64,000 nt of DNA from Telmatactis stephensoni (taxonomy: Eukaryota > Cnidaria > Anthozoa > Actiniaria > Isophelliidae). Positions 44,959-56,817 of this stretch are shown here, piece by piece. The first letter of the stretch is position 1, and the number at the start of each line of letters is the position of its first letter. Under the pieces are notes generated by a model. It was not told the origin of the DNA and did no database searches. It saw only the letters and a program-made list of their open reading frames with translations. The DNA is taken from NCBI GenBank assembly GCA_029948255.1, contig JALIZF010001702.1, positions 372,001 to 436,000 on the forward strand. Direction: 5' to 3'. A program made the position numbers and the translations under genes.

Positions 44959-47900
44959 ATGGATTCTCTGAAGAGCTTTTGCAATGTGGCCGGTTTTCGG
45001 TTTGTGGTCGTAGCTTTATCCAAACTATGGACGCTAGTATTGTACCTTCTTAGAAGGAACCTGAAAATGGTAAGGTTTTTTCCATTCTTGCTACGATTTA
45101 TTTAAATTGGGATAATGCACTTGAGTTTATGCATAGGCGATTTGTTTGTTTAGTCGGTAGGGGTGATAGAGTTTTGTTTCTGCAGTGGTAATGTTTAGAT
45201 CTTCTTGCAGCTGGTTGTTTGGTAGTTTTCCGGGAAAATGTTAGCATGTAAATTACAGAGGTTGATAGATTACCTGTATGTACAATTATTATTATTGTAC
45301 ATCCATCAGTACAAATATTATCACACAGTCTCTAATCTTGGCCAATATCTATTTAATTGTACACTCTACAGTGACATATAATTTATAGCTTTTTAAAAAT
45401 TCCTACTGTCTGAGAAATTCCATATTATTACCCGCTTATGAATAATTTTTGGACTGTGATAGACGACTCATACACAATTCATTGTAGGGTTATCCTGGAT
45501 TATATTAGGTATTAGAGTGAAAATTATCTGAGGGAATCATAAAATCCCTAAAATTGACCTACTGAAAATAGGTAAAGAAATTGAAAATCTTAGCTATATA
45601 CATAAATAAATAACTGTTTATTTAAGTGTCCAATATCTTCTAGTGCTTGTGTGCTAATTGGGGACACTGTACTCTCACACACACTACCACTACATTCTAA
45701 TATTCTATGCATACAACTTTCAGCTCACTAGTTCGTTGTATTTTTTAAATAAATTGTACATTGTCCAAATCTTTAAATAAATGATTAACACTTTTAAACA
45801 ATGAGGTTCTTTAGGGATTATCAATGGCAGCTGCTGTATAATTGTATTAAAGCACCATGCACGTACTTTATTTGCATGGTTCTGAAAAGCTTATACTAAG
45901 AAAGCTGAGGCAACATTTATTCATGAAGCAAAATAGGTCTGTCCTCAAGCTTTACAGAACCAAGTCCTAAATGTCAGTGCTTGTTGCATTGACCTTAACT
46001 TTTCCAGCTGTATAGAATATTGCTTTTAGTTTAGCCAGCTGTTTGTAGCCATGGAGGAAGAGGGTTGGTAATAATAATTGACATTTTGCTAGCAAAATGT
46101 CAATTATGGTAATTATTATTATTATCATGATAAATGGCATGAAGACTCAGAAAAATGTAAAACTCTCAAACTTCTTTTGAAATGTGAGCTTTAGCTCACT
46201 GTCATTTTATTATTTTACTTGCATATATGTTGGTATCATCAGATGGTAATCATTTTCCTTTCTACCAGTCATTGAAAAGAGCTACCATTACTGTGCTTGG
46301 TATGGGAAATTTTGTCCTGTTTCAGTTTCAGGCCTCTCATAGAAGGAAGTAATGGTATTGATGGACTTTTAAATTCTTCTAGAGTGATTTTTAGCTATAT
46401 TGTTGAGAAAGAATATTGGATGAGTGTTTATGCTACAGGAAGTGGTACATAACAAGCATGTACATAAATATGGCATGTATACTGAAGTGTGACATTAGAG
46501 TATATGTATGACTGTCAAATGACATGGTCATGGTATGGCACAGTTATGTCGGGAATAATGAATGATTTTAATTTATAGATGATATGAAAGTGACATGGTC
46601 ATTGCACAGCATGCTCCATTTCACATTCTTATGTAAATTGCTCTAGATAATGTGTATTTAAATAATATATATAATGTAAATATATATTTAAGTATTGAGT
46701 ATTATTAAATATACCTGTTGAAGTGCAACCTACTAAAGTAAAAGTTTGCAACATAAATAGTACTAAATAGCACTAAATTATGCTAATTCTAGTGTTTTCT
46801 ATTGTTTAATTGACATTATTTAGTACTAAATAGTACAAAGTTTTGCACACTTTTAGTGTTTGTACTGAGGGGGGCCTAGGGGGGTTACGAATACCGCAAT
46901 CACGCACAAAAAATTCGAAAATACCGCAATCCCGCACGAAAAAAATGGTCAATCCCGCAATCCCGCATGAAAAATTCGAAAATACGGCTCACCACACGAA
47001 AAATTCGAAATACAACTCCCACTGGACCTCACGTGCAGAAACATGAATCACAGAAACATGAAATTTTCTATCGAGCGCCAGAAGCAAAATCCCGCATCTC
47101 GCAGGCATCAAAAACACCGCATTACCGCAATTTCAAATCGTTTTTCCCGTAATACCGCAGCTCAAAAAAGAAAATACCGCATACCACAGGGTTTGGGAAT
47201 CCCGCAATACCGCAATTTTTTTTCTAAAATACCGCAATACCGCACAAAGAAATGGTCAATCCCGCAATCCCGCAAACCCCTAGGACCCCCTCTGTACTCT
47301 AGTAATTTAAATATATATATATGTCCTGTACTGCCAATCTTTTTTTCTGTTGACTAATTCAACATTAAATATTTGATTTAGAGGGATTTCCATTTTCCAT
47401 TTTATTTATTTTGCCAATTAGTCCCCAGTCACAATAAAATTCCTGCTTTTGAGAAGTTTATATTTTTTGGTGTATAATCAACTTTATTACTGTATATTGA
47501 TTTATGAATGCTTGGTAATATGGAGTACAAGAACACTTTGAAAAGCCAGTACAGAGGAAGCCTACCATAACGGCAACCCCAATGAAACACCCATCCCATA
47601 TTATGACCATCTCATTACAGCCATTTATACCAGTGAAAATAAATCACAAATAAGGCCTATCTTAGACTAATGGTGCTATTTATTTAACAAATAGATTCCA
47701 TTTTCCCCGTGCATCTGTACTCTAATGGTGCACAGATGATGTCAAAATGTGATGAGAACAAAAAAGTATGCCACAAGATGAAGTCGAGTGGCGTGACTGT
47801 TGTTCTGATCACCACATTTTTGACTGTGAATTTATTAGAGTACAGACCCACGGAAAAATGGAATCTACTTGTTTTATATAATATTCATCAAAACACTTCA

Positions 47901-50900
47901 ACCAATCAGAGTGTGCATAAGATTAAATGACGTCATGTACATGTATGTGTGTACTGTAATCACACACTGTTCTTGACCAATCAGAGCACATATATAATAT
48001 ACCAATATTATATACCAATATATATACCAATATATATACCAATACCGTAATATGCCAATTATTATATGTTGAGATGTTTGCACCTTATGTAATGGTTTTC
48101 ACTCGATAGACTGCACTAATGTCTTATTAATCTCTTCTTACTAATATTACTCATTAATATGACCACTCAGTTATTACAACCAGGGGCTGGTTGTATGAAG
48201 CTATCCAGCGGATAAATCCTTATCCAGCGGATAAAATCTATACAAAATCTATACAGTGGATAACTCTTATCCGGTGGATAACTTTATCCAACCATCGTAC
48301 AACCGGGCCCAGAAGTTTTGGGCACATCAGTTACCATATCAAAGGTGTTGTACTCTATGTGTATATTATGTGTATAATATATTTTAGAAGGAATATAGTA
48401 ACTGAGTTGTGAGAATGCTGGTCAGTCACCTCTGACTGGTCAAGGGTTCCTGGACGGGACATCATGCGACTTGAGTTTGTATTCTCTCCCTTGCCTCAAT
48501 GAACTACAGTGGGATGATACAATAATCTGTTAAGATTAATAGTTAGTGATCATTTTACTCCACAACATTGCATACACAATTCCTTTAGTCGGGTATGGTA
48601 AATTATTATTATTCTAATAATATGTGGGTTTGTCACTTCAGATAATTCAACACAAGACAATCAAATATGACGTATATCCATTATCACCACTATCTATTGA
48701 AAGACTAAGTAAGTATAAGGTGTAGTGCTATACATAATTATAAACAATAAATTATGTTAATATTGTTTTGTTTGTGTTTATAGAATTAGTTAAGAAGAAA
48801 ACTTTAGTACTAGATTTGGATGAAACACTTGTTCATGCACATCATGATGGGTAAGAATTAATTTAATCATTGGAAATTGTTTTCCTCTATTTTTCCTTTC
48901 CTTTCCTTTCCATTGCATTGCATTCCCTTCCCTTCCACTTTTATTCTTTCTTTTCATTTTCTTTCCATTCTTTTCCTTTTGACCTTCCCCCCTCATTCCT
49001 TCCTTCCTTTTCCCTTCGTTCTGTTGTCCCTTCCTTTCTCATATGTCCTAACCTTTCCTTCTTGCTCCTTCCACATCTCCATCTTTCCCTCCATCCTTTC
49101 TACTTTCTACTATTGACTTATTGACATAATGATGCTAATTATTTCAGTGTTGTAAGACAAACAGTCAGACCAGGAAGCCATCCAGATTTTACAATGAGGG
49201 TACGTGATTCTACAAGATTTTTATCTATCTTGTAGAAGTAATTAATATTATTAATATTCTCTTGTGTATTTTCTGTTTGTTTCAGCTTTCTATTAATAGA
49301 CGTCCTGTGATGTTTTCTGTTTACAAACGACCACACGTTGATTATTTTCTCGACTGTGTAAGTCTAATTTTGTGGTATGAGGTTATGGCTTCCAAGAACT
49401 CGTTCTAAAGGCAGGAGGGGGAACCAATAATTTGTTGCTCACCAAAACTCAGTGGGAATTTGTGTGTGTGTGGGGGGGGGGGGGGGGAGATGCTGTTTAG
49501 TGGGAGCTAGTGCAATTATAGATAAGCGGCCATTGCCTTCTACAGGGGGGTGCATGTGGTTACAGCCCTGTCCAGTATACTTGCAACTTCTTTTCAAAAA
49601 ATAAGTTCTAAGTTTGGGCAGTGACCTTGGATATTATTTGCATTTCTTAAGATATAAGAGTTGCTGACTTTATTGAACATACATGTCTGTCTGTTGCACT
49701 TCACTTTATATATTTTGCTTGGTGTCCAGCCCATTTCTGTTGTCAAAAAACTCTTTTGGTGACCCTCACGCTTGAGGATTGTCAAGAATTTTACTTCAGT
49801 CAAATTAAATGAATTTTTTGTACCATGTACAGGTCAGTCAGTGGTACAATTTAGTGGTTTTTACAGCAAGTACAGAAGTAAGTCAATATTTGATTATAAG
49901 ATATTATCATTCATTTATCCATCCATCCAATCCATGTAATTATTCATTCATTCATCCATCCATTCATTTCAATTAAAATTCATACATTCATCCATTAACA
50001 TTCATTCATTCAATTTAAATTCATTCATTCCATTAATATTCATGCACTCATTCATTAAGTCTTCAGCATATAATGTTCATTCACTAACTTACATGCATTT
50101 ACCTACTGACAGTATTCATTCATTCTTTTATATTTTACTCATTCATCACTCATTCATTTTCTTTTTCCTTCACAGCAGTTTGGTTCTGCAGTTACTGATC
50201 GTTTAGATCATTACATCTTCAGCATATGTTCATTTACTAATTTACATAGATTTACTACAGTATTCATTCATTTCTTTCGTTTTTTACCCATTCATCACTC
50301 ATTCATCTTATTTTTTCCTTCTCAGTAATATGGTTAGTACTGCAGTTACTGATCATTACGTCTTCAACACATGTTCATTCAACTATAATATTCGTTCATT
50401 CTTTCATATTTTACTCATTCATCCATTTTATTTTTCTTTCATAGCAATATGGTTCTGCAGTTACTGATCATTTAGATAATAATAGAGGAATCTTAAATAG
50501 AAGATACTTTAGACAGGTATGCTGGGCAATCAATCTTTTTACTTCTTGCTCATTTTCATGTTTAAACACTACTGTGGCTAGCTAGTTTTATCTTAGAAAT
50601 AAGAGTACACTTAAACAGTCTGCCATGTCAAGTTAAGGTTAACTCCATAGGGGGTCTACACTTCGGTAATTTGTATTGGAAACATTTTACTAAGTATTTT
50701 TGAAAAGTCAGTTATCACAGAGGTGGTCACTTATGGGAGGTGCTTGCAAATGGACGTTCCATTGTTGTTGGCAACAAATAGTAGCAACTTAGTCTAATTT
50801 GTAATCTACTTGTGTCAGCTGTAATGATGCATGGACCCAGTAAATCCATTTATGTTGTAATGTTCTTTTTTTAGCATTGCACTTTACAGCCTTTTCAAGA

Positions 50901-51615
50901 AGGTTATACTATGTATGTTTGTTACGTCAAAGAATTGTCCAAAGTATGTGATGATTTATCATCGGTATTTATACTTGATAATTCACCAGAAGCCTACAGC
51001 TATAACCTTGGTAAGTGTTATATAAGGGTTAATATAATGGCATTGATGACGATGATGATGATGATAACGATAGCCTGATGATATTACAATGGTGATGTAA
51101 TGATGATGCAACCATATATATTTTGTACCCCTCCTCTTTTAGCCTCCTCTGCCCCACCCTCTTCTAACTGATGTGGTTGGAATCATTGTATTGGGCTTCC
51201 TGTGATAGCACAAAATATCGTGTCCAGTTTTCCTTTCTACTTTACCACAGGAAGCCCACAGATAATAGACCCAACTCACAGAAAAACTCTTTCCAGGATT
51301 TGTATGACTGACCATAAAACAGTATATTTGAGTCAAGGCTGGCTTTTCAAATCTATAAATTTACTGCAATATTTGTTTACTCCATCCTTGCCTCCAATCT
51401 TTCGGGTTAATTCATGGTCAAGGGAATTTGGGAAAGTCTATTAATGTGAATCTAATTTTTGTTTTACAGACAATGCTATTGCAATTAAATCATGGTTTGC
51501 AGACCCCTCAGACACTGCATTGTTAAATCTATTACCAGTGCTTGATGCATTACGGTTTGTGTCTGATGTCCGCTCAATATTAGGACGAAGACTTCATACG
51601 TTTTCCAACAGATAG
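44959..51615 (+). CDS. CTDNEP1: CTDNEP1 (Dullard), nuclear-envelope phosphatase
   Basis: HAD-family serine/threonine phosphatase that, with a NEP1-R1 partner, dephosphorylates lipins at the ER/nuclear membrane and tempers BMP signalling in animals. Nine exons in phase: 44959-45069, 48642-48708, 48784-48850, 49148-49199, 49286-49357, 49833-49877, 50445-50516, 50875-51010, 51470-51615; 255 residues, against about 244 in human. Residues 13-33 ([19 protein letters not shown]) are the N-terminal membrane segment. The catalytic DxDxT is in exon 3 ([16 protein letters not shown]); later motifs are [49 protein letters not shown], and [10 protein letters not shown] with [12 protein letters not shown]. 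All catalytic residues are kept. The first intron is 3.6 kb and full of MITEs. Exon 7 has two decayed partial copies just upstream of it. Confidence 0.96.
45665..45740 (+). repeat. Dispersed 70-bp repeat, copy 2
   Basis: ACACTACCACTACATTCTAA and CAGCTCACTAGTTCGTT in the same order and spacing as at 31735-31800. The shared piece has no inverted ends; nature unknown. Confidence 0.7.
46498..46643. mobile_element. TA-flanked MITE, worn copy
   Basis: Left end GAGTATATGTATGACTGTCA, right end complement-like TATGTAAATTGCTC, TA on both sides. Shares TGACATGGTCAT and GCACAGCATGCTCC with the copies at 14173 and 7918. In CTDNEP1 intron 1. Confidence 0.65.
46867..47292. mobile_element. 426-bp element built of ATACCGCAATCCCGC repeats, 6-bp target duplication
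   Basis: Ends GAGGGGGGCCTAGGGGGGTT and complement of GAGGGGGTCCTAGGGGTTTG, flanked by TGTACT on both sides (46861-46866, 47293-47298). The inside is filled with irregular repeats of ATACCGCAAT, CCCGCAATCCCGCA and GAAAAATTCGAAAA. It is inserted into an older repeat of the TGCAAAATAG family. Open frames across it (67, 61 and 104 codons) reflect the repeats. Confidence 0.85.
47686..47876. mobile_element. 190-bp MITE
   Basis: Ends AACAAATAGATTCCATTTTC and complement of AAACAAGTAGATTCCATTTT, then CTGTACTCTAAT mirrored by ATTAGAGTACAG. In CTDNEP1 intron 1; the next 180 bases (47880-48060) are a CCAATCAGAG-family repeat. Confidence 0.8.
48183..48308. mobile_element. MITE with GGGCYGGTTGTA ends and TTATCC repeats
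   Basis: Ends GGGGCTGGTTGTATGAAGCT and complement of GGGCCCGGTTGTACGATGG; inside, TTATCCAGCGGATAAA-like palindromes repeat three times. A worn relative is at 41060-41150. Confidence 0.8.
48877..49090 (+). repeat. Polypyrimidine tract, CTDNEP1 intron 3
   Basis: About 200 bases of TTCC, TTTCC and CATTC units ahead of exon 4; its open frames of about 80 codons are artefacts. Confidence 0.85.
49472..49487 (+). repeat. GT repeat followed by 16 G
   Basis: TGTGTGTGTG followed by an unbroken run of 16 G, in CTDNEP1 intron 5, about 115 bases after the exon 5 donor. Confidence 0.85.
49905..50444 (+). repeat. ATTC microsatellite and two partial copies of CTDNEP1 exon 7
   Basis: A TTCATTCATCC microsatellite leads into three successive blocks, each with TATTTTACTCATTCATC-like sequence, a pyrimidine tract, CAG, and the start of exon 7 (GGTTCTGCAGTTACTGATCA). 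Copy 1 exon part begins at 50176 ([13 protein letters not shown]), copy 2 at 50326 (broken by stop codons and a 3-base insertion), the real exon at 50445. Copies 1 and 2 lack the second half of the exon and its donor. Confidence 0.9.
51192..51258. mobile_element. 67-bp inverted-repeat element (GGGCTTCCTGTG)
   Basis: TTGGGCTTCCTGTGATAGCA faces TACCACAGGAAGCCCA. Same ends as 14678-14815 and the fragment at the window end. In CTDNEP1 intron 8. Confidence 0.7.
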
Positions 51616-52015
51616 GGAGGGATCAATATTCACTATTAAAATGGTGTACTTGTACATGTATGTATTCACTAGGGATATCAGTGGACCCTCAAAGAATAGT
51701 AAGACTAATCTCTGATCAATTTCTAAAATCTCCTAGTTAAAAATATCCTTCAATTTAGTTCCGAAAAGTTAGATTTTGATAACGTAATCCATCTTGTCAG
51801 TTCATCTTCCCAGTTCAGCATGACAAAACTCTTGAGGAGTCATTTTTCTATTTTTACTCTTCTTACCCAAGGGAATAATGACATTTACCCGACAAGTTTT
51901 AAAACAAAAGCAGATGATTCCACTGGTTTGTCACCTTGAACTGGAAAACATTGTCACATGGTAGATTAGCTGTATTCATTTAGTGAGAAACTCATTGCTG
52001 ATAATGGTATTTTAG

Positions 52016-52392
52016 CCTGGGGGGACTCTGATAAAAAAGGGCAGGGATGCTCATCGGAAATTTTATGCCCCCTAAAAGGTACCCGAGTCTCATCCAGGTG
52101 GGAATGGCAACACATGATATTTACCACTAAAAGGTACCAATCAATTGCGTTTATTTAAATAGGATCTATTGTAGCAATCAATACTGGTGTGGTCATGTAA
52201 TCCAGTCCTTATCTTTGGCATCTAATATATTGCTAGAGCAAAAAATTACCCTAAAAGGTACCACCTTAGTCTTTGGTACTTCAATAAAACTTTCAGAAAG
52301 ACCCTAAAAAGTACCAGATCACTTATTAACCCCTAAAAGGTATGATGAGCATCCCTGCCCTCTTATATATAGGAGTCTCCCCTGGGTATTTT
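52016..52392. mobile_element. Full GGGATGCTC-family element
   Basis: Ends AGCCTGGGGGGACTCTGATA and complement of CCAGGGGAGACTCCTATATA; next GGGCAGGGATGCTCATC mirrored on the right. Inside, CCCTAAAAGGTACC recurs five times. About 375 bases, the best complete copy of this family here. Confidence 0.88.
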
Positions 52393-52929
52393 AGTATCTA
52401 AGAAGAAGATAAATTTAAAGAATCACAAAGGAGAGAAAAGACTTTGATCAAACAATGAAACTGTCTCGATCATTTTCTAAAATCTACTGATAAGTTAAGT
52501 ACAGTGTATGTTAAATCCAAAGGAGAATTTAGATATTAATCAGTTACCAACACCATTCTTGCATGACCTTATTCTAACCATTTTGAGTTCACTTGTTGAG
52601 TTACAATTAACAGACCCACAAGATAATGTTCAATTTTTGAAAGACTTGTAACTTTTTCTAAATTTAAAGTAGCAGTTACTGCACTTGTAGCTGTCTTGGA
52701 ATGCAATCAGGTCTTGTCTTGAAGCAGTGTTTTGACTATAAAAGACTTCTCCTGACTAACAGCTGGCCTGTTTGTTAGGGAGACTGTTATTTCTATCCTG
52801 ATTGACAAGTTTCACAAGATTTTGTTGGATATTTGATATCAGATCCATTTCCAGTGAAGGTTTGAAAGCTCAAATCCTGACCTCTTCAATCTATATGAAT
52901 ATATTCTAAATCAAAATGACTGAATTTGT

Positions 52930-53245
52930 AAATTCGTTGATTCCCTACAAGCAGTCAGTCTCCCACGGGTATTTTCTGATATGAAAATAGGTAGACTCTG
53001 CTGGCCATTTTCTACGTTGAGCATGCACTCCTGACCAGCAACACGTGAACAAAAAAACATGATTTTATCGTCCAATCACAAGAGAGCCTTTTTTTGGTTG
53101 AAACCAGTTTTGCCTTTTTTGGGCAGAACTCGTTTCAACCAGTTGGTTCATCTATGGTGGTGGACGGCACGATGGCCTAGACCAACAGTCTCCTGTTTTT
53201 CGTGTCAGGAATTACCTACAGGAGACTCTGCTTGTAGGGAAATGT
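52930..53245. mobile_element. 315-bp inverted-ended element
   Basis: Left end TTCCCTACAAGCAGTCAGTC, right end complement-like CAGGAGACTCTGCTTGTAGG. Inside are GGTTGAAACCAGTTTTGCC and GTTTCAACCAGTTGG, also mirrored. Confidence 0.65.
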
Positions 53246-54479
53246 AACGAGAGTGGTAAAACAAATCCCCTTTCTAAGATCCTTGGGATGGGGCTAGGTC
53301 AGGTCTTTCATATTTCAGAAATATTACAAGAGGACTTGAATCCCTTGGTAACCAAAAAGGATGAACAACGTCTCATTTTCAGATGGTCAACTGTTATCCA
53401 AAAGCAATGACCTCAGGCCTTATAAAAATTAGGTTAATTCAAAGTCTGATTGTTTTATAAGATAGCTACTTGCAGCATGTCCAGTGTTACATCGATCCTC
53501 AAGGCTATTATGCAGCTTGGACCAACTTAATCATTTTAGTTGAACTTAATATCTGGTCTGCAGCGAAGGAGTTTCTGGCTGGACCAGACCTTGTTTTGCA
53601 GACAAAATGTAAAATCCAATTCTGACTAAAATCCAGAAATCTAGTCTTATATTCTAGCTTGTACTGAACTACCTTCATCTACTTACAGTATGAGCAGAGG
53701 GAATTTTTACTGGATTTTTCCTTCAATTTTTTTTTCTGGAGAAGGATGTAAAAAATCCCTCTGTTCACAGGGTACTTTCATCTTGTAATATTTTTATTTT
53801 GTATCAAGAGTTCTGTCTAAAAGACCTGGCAACTTATTAGGCACATTAATTTGTTTACATGGTCCAAATAAGTTGTTGTGTCGACAAACTTCTAGCCAGT
53901 TTTCTCAAGCAAGCTGTATATTTTGATACATAAGAACCCTATTATCTTGAAGTCACTAGCAAAATTGATAGTAACTGTATATTTAAAAGATTATCAAATG
54001 GAAGATATTTGTTTTAATTGATTTAAAAGAGTTCTAAATGTGATTTCTTGATAGCAAGATTCTTAATTTGTGGTTATTGTGAAAGGCCTTCCTCTCACCC
54101 ATTCCCAAATTGGAGAGACAAAAGGAGGGACGAGAGAACCATGTCATATTCTCCTGCTAGTCTCTGCAGCTGGTGCAAGGGGAAGAGTTGGAGGAAGAGG
54201 GGAAGGGAGTGTGCTACTTTCCTCCACTTCTCCCCCCCCCAGCCCCCACAGAAGCACTAGCTATGCACCCCACTCCTCTCTGTTGTGTTTGTAAAGAGTA
54301 CTTCCCTGGTTTACATTGCATTTTATTCGCCATCCAATGTGTGATACTAGTGAATGCCATAACATATATGTACAAACTGTCAAATAACATTATGGAATCG
54401 AAAGTCAATTTTGTCAAAATAAAAATGATTTCTAGAACAAAATGGTTAATGTTAGTAGTATCAATGGTATAATAGTACA

Positions 54480-54925
54480 GAAGAACCTCTTAAAAGTGGA
54501 CATCATAGGGCTGTCCATAATATAGAGGTATCCGTAATATAGAGGTGTCCGTAATATAGAGGTGTCCGTAATATAGAGGTGTCCATAACATAGAGGTGTC
54601 CATAATATAGAGGTGTCCATAATATAGAGGTGTCCGTAATATAGAGGTGTCCATAACATAGAGGTGTTCGTATTCTAGCTGAGGTGTCTGTATTCTAAAC
54701 GAAGGTGTCAGTGTATTCTAGAGGTGTCTATTCTAGAGATGTCTACATTCTAGAGGTGTCTGTATTCTAGAGGTGTCTGTATTCTAGAGGTGTCTGTATT
54801 CTAGAGGTGTCTGTATTCTAGAGGTGTCTGTATTCTAGAGGTGTCTGTATTCTAGAGGTGTCTGTATTCTAGAGGTGTCTGTATTCTAGAGGAATCCATA
54901 ATATAGAGGTGTCCATTGTATGGAG
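54480..54925 (+). repeat. 17-bp minisatellite, two variants
   Basis: About ten units of TCCGTAATATAGAGGTG followed by about a dozen units of TCTGTATTCTAGAGGTG, 17 bases each, with short transitional units between. The whole grows out of the end of a repeat that reads GAACCTCTTAAAAGTGGACA, whose other end may be near 55500-55625 (GTCCATTATAGAGGC). Confidence 0.92.
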
Positions 54926-54934
54926 GTTTCATTT

Positions 54935-55300
54935 AAGGTGCTGCTACACTATGCAATTTTCTCAGCAACTTGTCTTGCAATGTCGTTGCAAGGCAAGTTG
55001 TAGGAGAATTGCATAGTGTAACTGGGCTTGTCTCGCAACCAGAAATCAGTTCTAAGAGACTGCGTGCAACAAGGTGCAATGCAACGTGTAACACCCTTCA
55101 GCAACTTTCCTGGCAATTTTATGCGTTTTCCCTAAAGAGCACATGCACACGTCTCCAATGCCAGTCATCCCCAGTCTTCCTCGGTAAAAAGTTACTGATT
55201 GGACAGTGTAACAACTCGCCATGGCACTCCAGAACAATATAGTTTCTAGCATTGGGAGACAAGTTGCTGAGAAATTTACACATTGTAACGTCGCCTTTAC
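54935..55300. mobile_element. MITE with CTGCTACACTATGCAATTTT ends
   Basis: Left end GGTGCTGCTACACTATGCAA and a mirrored inner copy GAATTGCATAGTGTAACTGG; right end ACACATTGTAACGTCGCC. CAACTTGTCTTGCAA / TTGCAAGGCAAGTTG and GTTGCTGAGAAATTT recur. Inserted at the edge of the minisatellite. Confidence 0.65.
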
Positions 55301-55342
55301 ATGAAATGTGTGATGATTCCAGCTTTTGAGACATAGAGACCG

Positions 55343-55496
55343 ATGGCGGATCCAGGATTTTGAAATGGGGGGTGAATTTTTGTAATAATGTAATAGAACC
55401 AAAGCCTGAGGGATAAGAAAACAAATTAGAAAGAAGGGGGCTCAGAAAAAGGGGGGTGAAAATTCACCCATTTCACTTCCCCTGGATCCGCGCATG
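55343..55496. mobile_element. MITE of the GGCGGATCCAGG family
   Basis: ATGGCGGATCCAGGATTTTG at left and complement CCTGGATCCGCGCAT at right, about 150 bases; GGTGAATTTT mirrored by GAAAATTCACCC inside. Confidence 0.75.
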
Positions 55497-56314
55497 GAGA
55501 CTTGTCCATTATAGAGATGTGTCTATAGAGAGATTCCCTTGTACTTATACAGTTTATATGCCAAAATGTAAAGAGACCTGTCCATTATAGAGGCGTCCAC
55601 ATATAGAGGTATTCGTAAGGTATTAGTAAGTAGTAGTAACAACAGAAAGTGGTTAATATTATTTAATAGTAGCTTTTCACCGTGTAGACTAAAGCCCAAC
55701 AACTGCACGGCACCCCTAATTCTGGGCACACAGGTCTATTATTAGTGGCACGCAAACGTAATTATCATCGTGTCAACAAAACTTGTTGTCCTGATAGGGT
55801 TGCCATACCCAAAATAATTGGTCCGCATGCCAAGATTTAGGGATGCCGTGCCATTAAAAAGGTTGTTGTTTTAAGTCCGGCTTAAGGCCTTCAATTTCAT
55901 AAGAATCTTTAATAGAGGGCGGGTCGAACTTGGAAAACTTAACAAGACCTGTCCTATGGCTTGACGCCCTTATTTATAATGACGTCATGGTTTGTTTATG
56001 AGGGGGTCAGAATCGTCTACAACAATAAGAATTTGAACGAGATTTCCTCTGCTAAGAATAGCTTTATCTCAAATAATCTGGTTTCCTAAATATAAGATGT
56101 ATCCATATTAAACACTATTTATTGCATTTGATTGCTGTCCCGCTTTTCTGTTCAATTAAACGCATTCAGTATGTCAATTTTCTTTGTGTTGTTGCTGTTT
56201 TGTCCCCCTCCTAAGACTATGATCCTTGGCGTTTGTCTCCCTCCTAAGACCATGATCCTTGGCGTTTAACAATAGTGTGACGTCATTATGATTAAACAAC
56301 CATCTTTTTATGGC

Positions 56315-56605
56315 ATTGCACCCCTAAATCTTGACACGCGGACCGATTATTTTGAGCACGGCACCCCTATCAGGCCAACAAATGTTCTGTTCACGCGATG
56401 ATAATTACGGGGGCCGTGCCAAAAATGATGGGCCCGTGTGTCCAGAATAGGCCCTTTGTAGCATGTTGCAATGCAGCTCAATTTTAAGGTCCTATTGGCT
56501 GGAAACCATTGTTTTTGCCCTCCAAAATGCGCTTATTCGAATGCACGTGCTGCAAAGGGCCTATTAGGGGTACCGTACCATAAAAAGGTTGTTGTGCAAA
56601 TTTAG
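56315..56605. mobile_element. CAACAACCTT-family MITE with a nested insertion
   Basis: Left end near ACAACCATCTTTTTATGGCA, right end CCATAAAAAGGTTGTTGTG. A second element (56446-56565, ends ATAGGCCCTTTGTAGC / GCTGCAAAGGGCCTAT) is inserted inside. A sister copy lies at about 55690-55870. Confidence 0.75.
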
Positions 56606-56817
56606 CTTCCTGAATTGGCTATACGGCGCGAAATTATTTCACAAACCACAGTTGGGTTTTCTAAAGGAGCCGATCCAAAATTGCATTTATACAAGATATG
56701 CGTGTGTAGAGAGGTGTGGTCCGCACGTGGCATGCTCTTGAAGGAAGCAAGAGTCCAGGGGGTGCCCGTTAACTCAGGCTGCCCGATAAAGTTTACGACA
56801 AAAAAAAGCCAAAGGCT

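Noticed and set aside
53059..54294. Several 60-80 codon frames downstream of CTDNEP1
   Set aside because: No domains, no splice structure, partly in repeats; likely chance frames in UTR or intergenic DNA.
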